Below, one piece after another: positions 36,450 through 45,488 of a DNA stretch of 64,000 nucleotides. The notes beneath the pieces were generated by a model, which worked only from the letters and a program-made list of their open reading frames with translations, did no database searches and was not told the origin of the DNA. Origin of the DNA: Paenibacillus abyssi (GTDB lineage Bacteria > Bacillota > Bacilli > Paenibacillales > Paenibacillaceae); the NCBI RefSeq assembly GCF_014640295.1, contig NZ_BMGR01000012.1:62001-126000 (forward strand), written 5' to 3'. Within the stretch, counting starts at the first letter, position 1. The number at the start of each line of letters is the position of its first letter. A program made the position numbers and the translations under genes.

Positions 36450-36478
36450 AGTATAAGGTTTTGTATAACCTTTGTCAA
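36450..36478 (-). promoter_or_regulatory. Sigma-A promoter of the RND-TetR operon
   Basis: A perfect TTGACA and TATACT are separated by 17 bases. The -35 element overlaps the stop codon of the upstream DUF92 gene. Confidence 0.85.
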
Positions 36479-37368
36479 GGGATGATTAACCCGACGCCCA
36501 ATCCCCAAGCGAGCAAGCCTGCGAATGCCGATGACATCAGGTTGACGAGGTCGTTATTCATCCACGCATAACCGCGGATGTGCTCAGTCTGCGCACCGCA
36601 ATGCTCGGCGCGTTCGGTTTCGCTGCCGCATATCCGGCAGCGGAACATGGCCTGGCCCGACGCGCCGAGCAGCGAGTCGGCGAAGGCGCCGGCCAGGCCG
36701 GCCACGGCGGCGATCGCGGCGAGCGCTGTCGCCGCCTGGCCGCTGAGGGGCGCTGCCGCCGTTATGGGCGCGGCAGCAGCCAGCAGTGCTGCCGCAGCGC
36801 CGATGAAGGCGGCGCCGCCCAGCGCGGCCGCGCTGCCGAGCGGCGTGACTCCGCCGCTCGTGCCCGCCGGCACGCGCGCGCCGCTTAACAGCACGCGCGG
36901 CGCCCTGCGGCTGAGGGCCCCGATCTCGGTGGCCCATGTGTCGGCATTCACGGCAGCCATGACGCCTGTGAATGCGACCAGCCAGCCGAGATCAGGCCAG
37001 ATCGCGTTGCCCGCGCATAGCAGCAAGCCTAGCCCGCCATTGGCCCATACCTGAGCGGCATCGCGGCGGCCGGACTTGGCATATCTCGCTTCTGCGGATT
37101 GCTTCGCGCGGTGCCGGCGTTTCCATTTCGACCAGAAGGTCGATGATATAAAGAAGGCCAGCAGTGTTCCGAACCATACCGGCCCGCCCAAGACGACAAA
37201 TGCCGTCCCCATAGCAACCGCTGACCAAGCTCCCGAACCCGATAACGCTGCGCGCCGATAAGCGAAACCCGATACCGCTCCGCTTCCCGCCAAGCCTACT
37301 GCCAGCCGAACCCACCACTCAGATAACCATTCCATGAACAACGTAACAACGTCCTTTCCCGACTTCAT
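36475..37368 (-). CDS. DUF92-family membrane protein
   Basis: About 297 residues with six or more membrane segments and the DUF92 pattern (FWSKWKRRHR, QVWANGGLG, NADTWATEIGALS, GTSGGVTPLGSAA, AGAFADSLLGA). Eukaryotic relatives (VTE6/TMEM19) include a phytyl-phosphate kinase, so a polyprenol- or diacylglycerol-type kinase role is conceivable but unproven. A CxxC...C pair near the end (CRICGSETERAEHCG) is additional. The central third is very rich in Ala and G+C, unlike its neighbours. The start is uncertain; ATG 37368 follows AGGAAAAC. Confidence 0.85.
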   Translation of the reverse strand: MKSGKDVVTLFMEWLSEWWVRLAVGLAGSGAVSGFAYRRAALSGSGAWSAVAMGTAFVVLGGPVWFGTLLAFFISSTFWSKWKRRHRAKQSAEARYAKSGRRDAAQVWANGGLGLLLCAGNAIWPDLGWLVAFTGVMAAVNADTWATEIGALSRRAPRVLLSGARVPAGTSGGVTPLGSAAALGGAAFIGAAAALLAAAAPITAAAPLSGQAATALAAIAAVAGLAGAFADSLLGASGQAMFRCRICGSETERAEHCGAQTEHIRGYAWMNNDLVNLMSSAFAGLLAWGLGVGLIIP

Positions 37369-37390
37369 GTTTTCCTGACCAGGTAAACGA

Positions 37391-37434
37391 AAAGGCAAGG
37401 AGAAGGCGTCTAGGCGTCTTTTCCTTGCTTTTTC
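37391..37434 (-). terminator. Probable terminator of the GDPD gene
   Basis: GCAAGGA and TCCTTGC pair around a loop with a repeated AGACGCCT word; T-rich tracts flank both sides, so it may act both ways. Confidence 0.6.
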
Positions 37435-37465
37435 GGTGTTTAATGCGGCATGAACATATTGCCGT

Positions 37466-38224
37466 TTAACGGAATAGCCCGGATGGACGATTCCTCTGTG
37501 ATAAAACCGCCTTCTCCCAGCGCTCCGGATAATTTGTACAGATCATTAACTTAGGGCTGATCCCGGCTACTCGAGTCATTATCGCCTGATCATTAATGGT
37601 CCAAGCCATTACCTGTATGCATGCCTCATTGAAAGCAGCCATCCTGGCCGCATTGACATGCCTGTATCCAATGGACAGAAATCGGGCATCCAATCGTCGT
37701 AAATCATCAATTAACGACGCAGGAGCGCCATCGATAATTAAACCTGTCATAATCTCATGGCTTAATCCTCTGACCTTGCGCAGCGAGGCTGTATCAAACG
37801 ACGTAATGACCGTATCGTGCTGCAGATTCCATTTATACAGCAACTCGACCACTTTTTTCTCCAACTCAGGATATCTCCCGCCATAAGTCTTCAGCTCCAC
37901 ATTGAGCCTGCAGCGTCCTACCGTGGCCTCTAACACCTGCTCCAGCGTTGGGATCGTTTCTCCTGCAAAGGACCGGCCGAACCATCTTCCCGCATCCAGC
38001 CGTTTGAGCTCTGCTAACGTATAATCAGCTACTCTTCCCTTGCCGTTCGTCGTGCGATTTACTGTATCATCATGGATAAGTACCGGAATGCCGTCCTTCG
38101 TTAGCTGTACATCGATTTCAATCCATTGAACGAGCGGAGACGCCATCGCCAGATGAATGGCTGCCATCGTATTTTCCGGGGCCTCGCCCGAAGCGCCGCG
38201 GTGTGCGACACAAAGATTATTCAT
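37466..38224 (-). CDS. Glycerophosphodiester phosphodiesterase
   Basis: The 252-residue protein has the GDPD set: H8-R9, E17-N18 in EAPENT, E36 and D38 in WIEIDVQ, H51-D52 in LIHDD and the later VELKTYG. It hydrolyses glycerophosphodiesters to glycerol 3-phosphate. No signal peptide is seen, so it acts in the cytoplasm. GGAGGGTATAA precedes the ATG. Confidence 0.92.
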   Translation of the reverse strand: MNNLCVAHRGASGEAPENTMAAIHLAMASPLVQWIEIDVQLTKDGIPVLIHDDTVNRTTNGKGRVADYTLAELKRLDAGRWFGRSFAGETIPTLEQVLEATVGRCRLNVELKTYGGRYPELEKKVVELLYKWNLQHDTVITSFDTASLRKVRGLSHEIMTGLIIDGAPASLIDDLRRLDARFLSIGYRHVNAARMAAFNEACIQVMAWTINDQAIMTRVAGISPKLMICTNYPERWEKAVLSQRNRPSGLFR

Positions 38225-38261
38225 TTATACCCTCCAGACTCATGAATGTCATTCATCCCTA

Positions 38262-39629
38262 TTATTCGTTAGGAATCAAATGCCCCTGCGCATCGATCGA
38301 AACGTTAAATGATAGAGATGCTATCCTTTGAAGAAGTGCCGCTGCATCATCATCTTCAAGCGGCGCAGGCTGAGATGCCACTGCTCTCATTGGATGAAAC
38401 CGCAGCGAGCAGTCTCCTGCGCGATCACAAGTAGCGTCCAGAACCCCGGTGTCCGCTGCCCGTTCAGTCCTGGTCATATTAAAGATAAAGTTGCCTAGGC
38501 TGTAGGCGATCCATTTGCCCTTATACTGCTCGAAGCCCTGCAGCACATGCGGATGCGAACCGATGACAAGATCTGCCCCGGCATCGATATACTCCCGGGC
38601 AAATGATTTTTGATAGTCTAACGGATAATCATTCAGCTCTTGCCCCCAATGGACCATTACAACGACGATATCCGCTTCATCACTCGCTTTTTTAATCGCT
38701 TCGACAGCACGGGTGGTATCATAGGTCTCGGCAACGCCCGCACGATATTTCTCTGCTTTCCACTCCACGACCGGTACAACTCTGCTTAATCCGAGATAGG
38801 CCACCCTTACACCCTTGGATTCGAGGATAACGGGTGTAAAAGCTTCGACATCGTCATTGCCTGCTCCCACATGCGGAATACCCGCTTCATCCAGATGGCC
38901 CATCGTATCCAATAATCCTTCTACGCCTTGATCGAGGGTGTGATTATTTGCCAGGCTGACAACATCAAAGCCTGCATCCTTGAACGCAGGGAGATTTTTG
39001 GGCGACCCTTTGAAGATGTAAGACTTATCCGGTGCAGGGGTTCCACGCTCCGTTATCGGATTCTCCAGATTTCCGGCTGTCAAATCAGCATCGGCGAGAT
39101 ACGATAAGGCTTTTTCGTACGGATATTCGTAACCGTGTTTCTCCATTAATGATTCTACGGAGGAAGCCAGCAAAATATCACCTACAAATGCAAGCAGCAC
39201 ACGGCTGTCGTTGTCCACGACATTCTCGTTCTCATCGGCAGCAGGCTGCTGTCCTGCATTTGGATCGGCATGTATGTCGGAGCCTGAACCTCCTTCATTT
39301 TCAGCTGGCGCTGAAGGATCTTCCGTATTCGCCGGTCCCTCTTGAGGCTGCTCGTTTGCGCCGGGCTGTTCGGTTACATCCGTTTGCGCATTGGCCGTAT
39401 TTGATTGGTTATTCGTATTACTTGCTTGCTCATCAGCCGAACTTTCATCAGCTATATTCGCTTGTTCATTGGCCTGATTCCGCAGCCAGCCTTCGTGATT
39501 CGCGAGCAGCAGCCCTGATATTATTATTATGAGCAGCAGCATCGCAGCGTTAAGAATCAGCAGGCGTCTGAACTTTCGTTTCTTTCGATTTTTGTTATGC
39601 TGGCGGGTATCGGATCTGGATAATGGCAT
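38262..39629 (-). CDS. CapA-family protein (metallophosphatase-like)
   Basis: The 455-residue protein has a basic N-terminus, a membrane anchor at about 24-44, a low-complexity Asn/Gln/Ala/Glu linker to about 140 and then a CapA domain with AFVGDILLA, NLENPIT, SLANNHTLDQG, VHWGQE, GSHPHVLQG and SLGNFIF. CapA proteins are calcineurin-like enzymes linked to poly-gamma-glutamate synthesis or release; no capBC gene is adjacent, so its role may be different. AAAGGAG precedes the ATG. A hairpin is not seen; the gene ends 37 bases before the GDPD gene starts. Confidence 0.88.
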   Translation of the reverse strand: MPLSRSDTRQHNKNRKKRKFRRLLILNAAMLLLIIIISGLLLANHEGWLRNQANEQANIADESSADEQASNTNNQSNTANAQTDVTEQPGANEQPQEGPANTEDPSAPAENEGGSGSDIHADPNAGQQPAADENENVVDNDSRVLLAFVGDILLASSVESLMEKHGYEYPYEKALSYLADADLTAGNLENPITERGTPAPDKSYIFKGSPKNLPAFKDAGFDVVSLANNHTLDQGVEGLLDTMGHLDEAGIPHVGAGNDDVEAFTPVILESKGVRVAYLGLSRVVPVVEWKAEKYRAGVAETYDTTRAVEAIKKASDEADIVVVMVHWGQELNDYPLDYQKSFAREYIDAGADLVIGSHPHVLQGFEQYKGKWIAYSLGNFIFNMTRTERAADTGVLDATCDRAGDCSLRFHPMRAVASQPAPLEDDDAAALLQRIASLSFNVSIDAQGHLIPNE

Positions 39630-39730
39630 GATAGATAACTCCTTTGTCTACAATAACTTTTTCCTATTATAGCAGGTATAGCCGTATTTATCTTCCTGCT
39701 TTTGGAACAGGACCCATCCGGCATAAATGA

Positions 39731-39778
39731 ATAAAAGCCAAAAGGGCCGAGTTTTTCTCGCCGCTTTTGGCTTTTATC
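39731..39778 (-). terminator. Intrinsic terminator of the hem operon
   Basis: AAAAGCCAAAAG and CTTTTGGCTTTT with an inner GGCGAG/CTCGGCC pair form a long stem; TTTTATT follows on the minus strand. Confidence 0.88.
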
Positions 39779-39829
39779 ATCCAGCTGATACATGGGATGC
39801 AACAAGAATCCTTGTCGTGTGCTTGACTG

Positions 39830-41374
39830 CTATTCGCAATACGTAAGGTTATGCAGCGTCTGCTTCGCAGCCTCCTTGCCCTGCCGTACACAGTCAGGCA
39901 GGCCGACGCCGTCGAAGGCTGCGCCCGTGATCCAGACGCAAGGCAGCTTTTCAGCCGCACGCTGGCGCAGCCGCGCCATATTTTCCACGTGGCCGACCGG
40001 ATATTGCGGCATCGACCGGTGCAAGCGGGTGATCTCTACAAATAAAGGCTCAGCTGTAATGCCCATGATTTCTTCGATATCCTTGCAAACGAGAGCCTTA
40101 AGCTGCTCATCCGGCAGACTGACGGACTCTTCATCTCCCGATCGGCCGACATAACAGCGCAGCAGCACTTTGTCTCCCGGACTTGAATGGAGCCATTTTG
40201 CCGACGTCCAAGTGCATGCCGTTATATGTCTGCCTTCCGTTCTCGGAACGACAAAGCCGGACCCGTCGAACTCAAGCCCAAACGTTGCTTTGTCAAACGC
40301 TAACACAACATTGGCGACGGAGACATAACGGATGGCCTCCAGTTCTGATGCGTCCATATGCGGCGATATCAGCTCCGCCGCACTGAATGCGGGCGCAGTC
40401 ATAATAATGGCCTCTGCCGCCAACTGCTCCCCCGAATCCAACTCGATCATGTAACGAGGGGTCGCCTCAGGCTGCATATCCGCTATGCCGCCCGGTTTTT
40501 TCCCCGCTTGCGCTTCCGCCTGCGGCTGTGCAATTACCCCCGAAATACGCTCCACGGCCTCCTCCACGCGATAGATGGCCTTAACCTTCGTACCCATCCT
40601 GCGATCCACGTCCGCAAGTGTTTTATCAAGGGCATCCACGAGTGTTGACAGCCCGTTCCGATAAGTGAGGAAGACGCTGTTCTTGGCCACAGCAGGCATG
40701 CGCGACTGGGCAGCGGTCCCTGCTTTCCGATTGGCTCGCATGCCGCGGATCAAGCTCCCATGCTTCAGCTCCGCCTCGCGGAACTGCGGGAATGTGGCGC
40801 GAAGGCTGAGCTTGCGCAGCTCTCCCGCATAGATGCCTGCCAGCAGCGGCTCGGCAACCCGTTCCATCACTTCCGTACCGACGCGCCGCTCCAAGAAACC
40901 GCCGATCGATTCATCGTCCGTACCCAATCGCTTTGGGAGCACGAAATCCAACAATGCCCGCAGCTTCCCTTTGACCGAGAGCAGGTTGGATTTCGCAAAA
41001 GGCATGATCTCCGTCGGTATGCCGAGCACCAATCCTGGCGGCATCGGATGAAGCTTGCCCCTGTTTAGAATATAAGTTTTCTTGGCAGCGGGATTCGTCG
41101 CCGCCAGTTCGTTCTCAAGCCCAAGCTCACGCGTAAGCTCGATAATCGGCAGCTTCCGGGCCAGGAATGAATCCGGGCCTTTCTCGATCACAAAGCCGTC
41201 CCTGCGCAGCGTATTAATTTTACCGCCCAAGGAATCGGCAGCCTCCACGATCGTTACCTTTATCGGCCTTCCCTGCTCCTGCGCCTGGCGCATCAAATAA
41301 AAAGCGGAGCTCAGGCCGCTGATCCCTCCGCCAATAATGACAATTCGATCGGTGTGTCCTGTACTCCGCATCAT
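39830..41374 (-). CDS. hemY: Coproporphyrinogen III/protoporphyrinogen oxidase (HemY/CgoX)
   Basis: The 514-residue protein begins with an FAD Rossmann motif IVIIGGGISGLSSAF, shows the GGKI and EKGPDSFLARK stretches of HemY and ends with the second FAD motif (WITGAAFDGVGLPDCVRQG). In Gram-positive bacteria this enzyme oxidises coproporphyrinogen III to coproporphyrin III. An insert of about 30 residues near QAEAQAGKKPGGIADMQ is unusual. The start lies 2 bases past the hemH stop, with AAAGAGG as binding site, so translation is coupled. Confidence 0.93.
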   Translation of the reverse strand: MMRSTGHTDRIVIIGGGISGLSSAFYLMRQAQEQGRPIKVTIVEAADSLGGKINTLRRDGFVIEKGPDSFLARKLPIIELTRELGLENELAATNPAAKKTYILNRGKLHPMPPGLVLGIPTEIMPFAKSNLLSVKGKLRALLDFVLPKRLGTDDESIGGFLERRVGTEVMERVAEPLLAGIYAGELRKLSLRATFPQFREAELKHGSLIRGMRANRKAGTAAQSRMPAVAKNSVFLTYRNGLSTLVDALDKTLADVDRRMGTKVKAIYRVEEAVERISGVIAQPQAEAQAGKKPGGIADMQPEATPRYMIELDSGEQLAAEAIIMTAPAFSAAELISPHMDASELEAIRYVSVANVVLAFDKATFGLEFDGSGFVVPRTEGRHITACTWTSAKWLHSSPGDKVLLRCYVGRSGDEESVSLPDEQLKALVCKDIEEIMGITAEPLFVEITRLHRSMPQYPVGHVENMARLRQRAAEKLPCVWITGAAFDGVGLPDCVRQGKEAAKQTLHNLTYCE

Positions 41375-41376
41375 CG

Positions 41377-42312
41377 TTAACCTCTTTCTTGTTGCAATGC
41401 TATGACTGACTCCGCTAATGTCTCCATATAGAGCGGGTCCGTATTCAACATCTCGATACGCTCGAGCTTCAGCCCCAGCTGCTGCGCAACTGACTTTGCT
41501 TCGATATCCACATCGTATAATATTTCCAAATGGTCGGAGACAAAACCGATCGGAGCGATCAGCACGTAGTTTGCTCCTTTTTCCCGCACCTCCTGCAGCG
41601 TATCCAGAATGTCTGGACCGAGCCAAGGCTCACGGGTCCGGCCGGCGCTTTGCCATGTAAACTGCCAGTCCGTCACGCCAGCCCCTTCTGCTACCGCAGC
41701 CGATGTCGCAAGCAGCTGCTGAGGATACGGATCGTTCATCTCGATGATTCGCTCTGGCAGGCTGTGCGCGCTGAACAGTACCTTCACATCAGTTGCCGGA
41801 ACGTCCGCTCCGAACTTTTTCAATCCGTGCTGCACGCGGGCCGTCAATGTCCGAATGAGCTTCGGATGCAGATGGTACTCTTTTACAAATGCCATCTTCA
41901 GCCCTTGCGCTTCCGCTGATTCCTGCGCGCGTTTGATATAACTCCCCACGCTCATAATCGAGTAATGCGGCGCGAGCACGATGCCGATTGCTTCCCGTAT
42001 GCCGTCCTCCGCCATCTTCTTCACACCATCCTCAATATAAGGACGTGCATGCTTAAGGCCTTGATAACATACATAAGTGTCCGGCGCAATCGCGTCCAGC
42101 GCTTCCTGCAGCCCGCATACTTGCCGATCCGTGTTCTCCCGAAGAGGGAAGAAACCTCCTACTATCGCATCATAACGATTCGTCAGATCTGCAAGCTGTT
42201 CTGGTGTCGGCGGATTGCCGCGCCGAATATGTGTATAGTATTCCTCGATATCATCCATGCTCTCGGGTGTACCATAGGACATGACTAGAACGCCTATTTT
42301 ACGATCATCCAT
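41377..42312 (-). CDS. hemH: Ferrochelatase (coproporphyrin type)
   Basis: The 311-residue protein matches Bacillus HemH/CpfC in length: GVLVMSYGTPES at the start, LAPHYSIMSVGSY, the metal-binding His in FSAHSLPERI and the Glu in GFVSDHLEILYDVD. It inserts ferrous iron into coproporphyrin III (Gram-positive pathway) or protoporphyrin. GGGAGGCGACACGAA precedes the ATG. The start overlaps the hemE end by 8 bases. Confidence 0.95.
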   Translation of the reverse strand: MDDRKIGVLVMSYGTPESMDDIEEYYTHIRRGNPPTPEQLADLTNRYDAIVGGFFPLRENTDRQVCGLQEALDAIAPDTYVCYQGLKHARPYIEDGVKKMAEDGIREAIGIVLAPHYSIMSVGSYIKRAQESAEAQGLKMAFVKEYHLHPKLIRTLTARVQHGLKKFGADVPATDVKVLFSAHSLPERIIEMNDPYPQQLLATSAAVAEGAGVTDWQFTWQSAGRTREPWLGPDILDTLQEVREKGANYVLIAPIGFVSDHLEILYDVDIEAKSVAQQLGLKLERIEMLNTDPLYMETLAESVIALQQERG

Positions 42313-43375
42313 TTCGTGTCGCCTCCCTGCTGCGTTTACTTATCGCATCGGCGGAATAACGGTGAATGTACTCGGTTAAAAGCTTGAGCTTCTCAAGCGA
42401 AGCTTCCGGGAATAGCCCATGGCCGAGGTTGAAGATAAAACCCGGTTTTTCCAGGCCTTCGTCAATGATGCTGCGGGCATAGGATTCGATCACTTCGATC
42501 GGTGCGGTCAGCACGGTTGGATCCAGGTTGCCCTGCACGGCGAATTGCTCGCCCACACGTCTGCGTCCTTCCGCGATCGATACGCGCCAATCCAGTCCGA
42601 CCACATCCGCCTGCACGTTCTTTAAAGTGGGCAGCAGCTCTGCGGAGCTTACGCCTGGGAAATAAATCTTCGGCTGCTCCAAATCCGACAGCTCCGAAAA
42701 GATCCGTTCGATCGTCGGCAGCACAAACTGTTCGAAATCCTTTGGCGCAAGCGCGCCAACCCAGCTGTCAAACAGTTGAAACGCTTTGCCGCCGGCTGCA
42801 ATATGGGCGCGCAGATAAGCGATAACCATATCGCCAAGCTTATCCATCAGTTGATGCCACAGCTTTGGCTCACTGTACATCATTTCTTTGGTGCGCAAAT
42901 AATTTTTGGACGGACGTCCTTCGATCAAATAGCTTGCAATCGTAAACGGTGCGCCGGCAAACGTGATCAGCGGAACTTCCAGTTCACGGTCAAGAATCCG
43001 AATTGTTTCGATCACATGGGATAGATCGCCTTCCACATCGATCGGCCTAAGCCGATCTACATCGGCGGCGCTGCGGATCGGATTATGAATGACAGGCCCG
43101 ATATTTTGCACAATGTCAAAGTCAATGCCGATCGACGCCACCGGATTCATAATATCGGAATATAAAATCGCAGCGTCCACACCAAGCTTCCGCACCGGCA
43201 TCATCGTGACCTCAGCGGCTAATTCAGGCTGCTTGCAAATTTCCAGCAGCGAATATTTTTCTTTAATTTTTCGGTAATCGGGATCATAACGACCCGCCTG
43301 TCTCATATACCAAACGGGCAGACGATCGACGTTTTCTTTTCGGCAAGCCCGGATGAAACGGTCGTTGTAGCTCAT
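42305..43375 (-). CDS. hemE: Uroporphyrinogen decarboxylase
   Basis: The 356-residue protein has the family signatures PVWYMRQAGRYDPDYR near residue 20 and GAPFTIASYLIEG near residue 140, and the catalytic Asp in LYSDIMNP. It decarboxylates uroporphyrinogen III to coproporphyrinogen III. It is the first gene of the hemE-hemH-hemY operon, which supplies the last steps of heme synthesis up to coproheme; hemQ is not in the window. Confidence 0.96.
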   Translation of the reverse strand: MSYNDRFIRACRKENVDRLPVWYMRQAGRYDPDYRKIKEKYSLLEICKQPELAAEVTMMPVRKLGVDAAILYSDIMNPVASIGIDFDIVQNIGPVIHNPIRSAADVDRLRPIDVEGDLSHVIETIRILDRELEVPLITFAGAPFTIASYLIEGRPSKNYLRTKEMMYSEPKLWHQLMDKLGDMVIAYLRAHIAAGGKAFQLFDSWVGALAPKDFEQFVLPTIERIFSELSDLEQPKIYFPGVSSAELLPTLKNVQADVVGLDWRVSIAEGRRRVGEQFAVQGNLDPTVLTAPIEVIESYARSIIDEGLEKPGFIFNLGHGLFPEASLEKLKLLTEYIHRYSADAISKRSREATRNG

Positions 43376-43411
43376 TCGCTTTCCCCATTTCTCTCTTTTT
43401 CCTTTGTTTCC

Positions 43412-43440
43412 ATTATGCCCTTTTTGCTATCCGCTAACAA
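43412..43440 (-). promoter_or_regulatory. Probable promoter of hemEHY
   Basis: TTGTTA and CATAAT are separated by 17 bases, about 37 bases before the hemE start. Confidence 0.6.
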
Positions 43441-43561
43441 CCGTCATTAAACGATCTAGTATGACAATAGTTTGACAATCCGCATACAATTATTACCCTT
43501 CCCCTTGTGTTATACTAGGTAGCAATGGTGTCTTGCACAATAACCGGGAGGCGGCTTGTAC

Positions 43562-44791
43562 GTGGAACAATGGAAAATCAATCTGGCCGTACTATGGTTC
43601 GGACAATTTTTAGTGATGGCAGGGATGACGATGATCATCCCGTTTTTGCCCTTATATTTAAAGATGGACCTCGGCCTGACCGACAATCATGAGATTGCTA
43701 CGTGGGCGGGCGTTATCTTTGCCGGCAACTTTGTAACGTCTTTTTTGTTTCAGCCGCTGTGGGGCAAGCTGTCCGATCGTTATGGCCGCAAAATGATGTT
43801 ATTGCGCTCCGGATTCGGCATGGCGATCGTTATGACGCTGATGGGCTTTGCCGCAAATCCGTGGCATTTACTGTTTTTAAGAATGCTGAACGGGACCATC
43901 TCCGGTTTTAATCCGGCTTCCGTATCGCTCATATCGGCGACTACGCCCAAAGAGAAGATGGGGTTTGCCATGGGCACGCTGCAATCAGGCGCGATTGCCG
44001 GTACGATTCTCGGACCGTTTATCGGCGGTCTGATGGCCGATGCCATCGGCTTCCGCCCGATCTTCTATATCACAGGGGCGCTGCTCTTTCTAGCTTCGCT
44101 GGTGGCCGCTTTCCTGGTAAAGGAACCTTTCGACCGGGCCAAAGCCGCTGCCATTCCACAGGTATCGGTTATTCAAGGCTTTCGCGAGCTGAGCCATGTG
44201 CCCCAGCTTACCGCCTTGTTTGCCGTTACCTTCTTGATCCAGTTTGCCATGCTCTCGCCGATGCCGCTCATTCCGCTGTATGTCGAGGAATTACACCACT
44301 CGGCCGAAAACCTGGCGTTCTGGGCCGGGTTCGTCGGATCGGTAACCGGACTCTCGAACATGGTTGCTTCCCCGCTGTTAGGACGTCTAAGCGATAAGAT
44401 CGGGGCGGAGAGAATTCTTTATGTCGCATTGATCGGCTCCGCCATCATGTTTATCCCTCAAGCCTTCGTCGGATCGGTGTGGCAGCTGTTGGTCGCCAGA
44501 TTTGCGCTCGGCGTCTTCTTGGGCGGCCTCATTCCTTCGGTGAACGCGCTCATTCGAAAGTTTACGCCCGAGGGCATGGAATCCCGCGCATACAGCTTTA
44601 ACAGCAGCACCTTAAGTTTGGGTAACATGGCCGGACCGGTTATCGGGGGCTTGATCTCCGGATGGACCGGCATCGGAGGCGTTTTTCTGGTATCCGCCGT
44701 CCTGCTCTTTGCCAATGCTGCGTGGGTCCGCTATTCACTTAACAACAGCAAGCGCCAGGCCGTCGTAAGCGGGCAGGATCGTACTGATTAA
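43562..44791 (+). CDS. MFS multidrug-type transporter
   Basis: A 409-residue protein with about 12 membrane segments and motif A as WGKLSDRYGRKMM; the second half has LGRLSDKIGAERI. The motif-C-like SGAIAGTILGPFIGG after segment 5 is typical of drug:H+ antiporters. The substrate is unknown. GTG at 43562 is chosen, 10 bases after GGGAGG; TTG at 43556 is only 4 bases after it. Its last 57 bases overlap the convergent O-methyltransferase gene. Confidence 0.88.
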   Translation: MEQWKINLAVLWFGQFLVMAGMTMIIPFLPLYLKMDLGLTDNHEIATWAGVIFAGNFVTSFLFQPLWGKLSDRYGRKMMLLRSGFGMAIVMTLMGFAANPWHLLFLRMLNGTISGFNPASVSLISATTPKEKMGFAMGTLQSGAIAGTILGPFIGGLMADAIGFRPIFYITGALLFLASLVAAFLVKEPFDRAKAAAIPQVSVIQGFRELSHVPQLTALFAVTFLIQFAMLSPMPLIPLYVEELHHSAENLAFWAGFVGSVTGLSNMVASPLLGRLSDKIGAERILYVALIGSAIMFIPQAFVGSVWQLLVARFALGVFLGGLIPSVNALIRKFTPEGMESRAYSFNSSTLSLGNMAGPVIGGLISGWTGIGGVFLVSAVLLFANAAWVRYSLNNSKRQAVVSGQDRTD

Positions 44792-45364
44792 TCGCTCATC
44801 CGAAGCGATCCGCTCATTAAAAGACCGCATTGCGGTTACTGAGGGCCCTGCTTTAGTCGGATCGGTCACTCTTCCGCGCAGCAGCGTGTTATCTCCGGCA
44901 ATGATCGCGCCGGGCCGCGCTAAACGGATCGCCCAGTCCAGATAAACGGGGTAGCCCTCTTTATCCGCATCAATAAAGAAGAAATCATACTGCCGCCCTT
45001 CTGCAGCAAGCTCAGCCAGGCTAACCTTTGCATCCCCTATCCGATAGCTTACTTTATCGCCCAGCCCTGAAGCTTGCAGATTGGCATAGGCAAGATCAGC
45101 ATAACTTTGTTCCAGCTCCAACGATGTCAACGTTCCTTCCTGCCCCAGTCCACGCGCCAGATAAATTCCGCTGCAGCCGCCTAGCGCACCGATTTCCAGT
45201 ACATCTCTTGCACCGGATGACCTTACCAGCATCGTAAGCAGCCGGCCGTAGCCCTCATGGATGGATATCTCCGGCATGCCGGCAGCCCGAATCCCTTGCT
45301 TTGCCCGCTCCAAATCGGCATCATCCCCGTACAATTGTTCTACGTATTGTTCCCCTGTCAGCAT
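44735..45364 (-). CDS. O-methyltransferase family 3
   Basis: The 209-residue protein has the COMT-like SAM motif VLEIGALGGCSGIYLARGL, acidic ribose-binding Glu in LTSLELEQ and metal site FFIDADKEGYPVYLD and IAGDNTLLRG. Such enzymes methylate catechol-like or tRNA wobble hydroxyl groups (TrmR); the target is unknown. TAAGGAGG precedes the ATG. The 3' end overlaps the MFS gene by 57 bases. Confidence 0.88.
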   Translation of the reverse strand: MLTGEQYVEQLYGDDADLERAKQGIRAAGMPEISIHEGYGRLLTMLVRSSGARDVLEIGALGGCSGIYLARGLGQEGTLTSLELEQSYADLAYANLQASGLGDKVSYRIGDAKVSLAELAAEGRQYDFFFIDADKEGYPVYLDWAIRLARPGAIIAGDNTLLRGRVTDPTKAGPSVTAMRSFNERIASDERLISTILPAYDGLALAVVK

Positions 45365-45488
45365 CGTTCACGGCCTCCTTAGTTGTATAAACGCTATACT
45401 TTATCCTATACTTGATTGTATGATTTTGGACGGATGAATACAAACACTCGTTCAAATTGTAGAACGAAACGACGGAGTGAAGCAAACG

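Noticed and set aside
36578-37054. Several long frames of 100-158 codons in the DUF92 region
   Set aside because: They arise from high G+C and few stops on all strands; DUF92 motifs fix the real frame.
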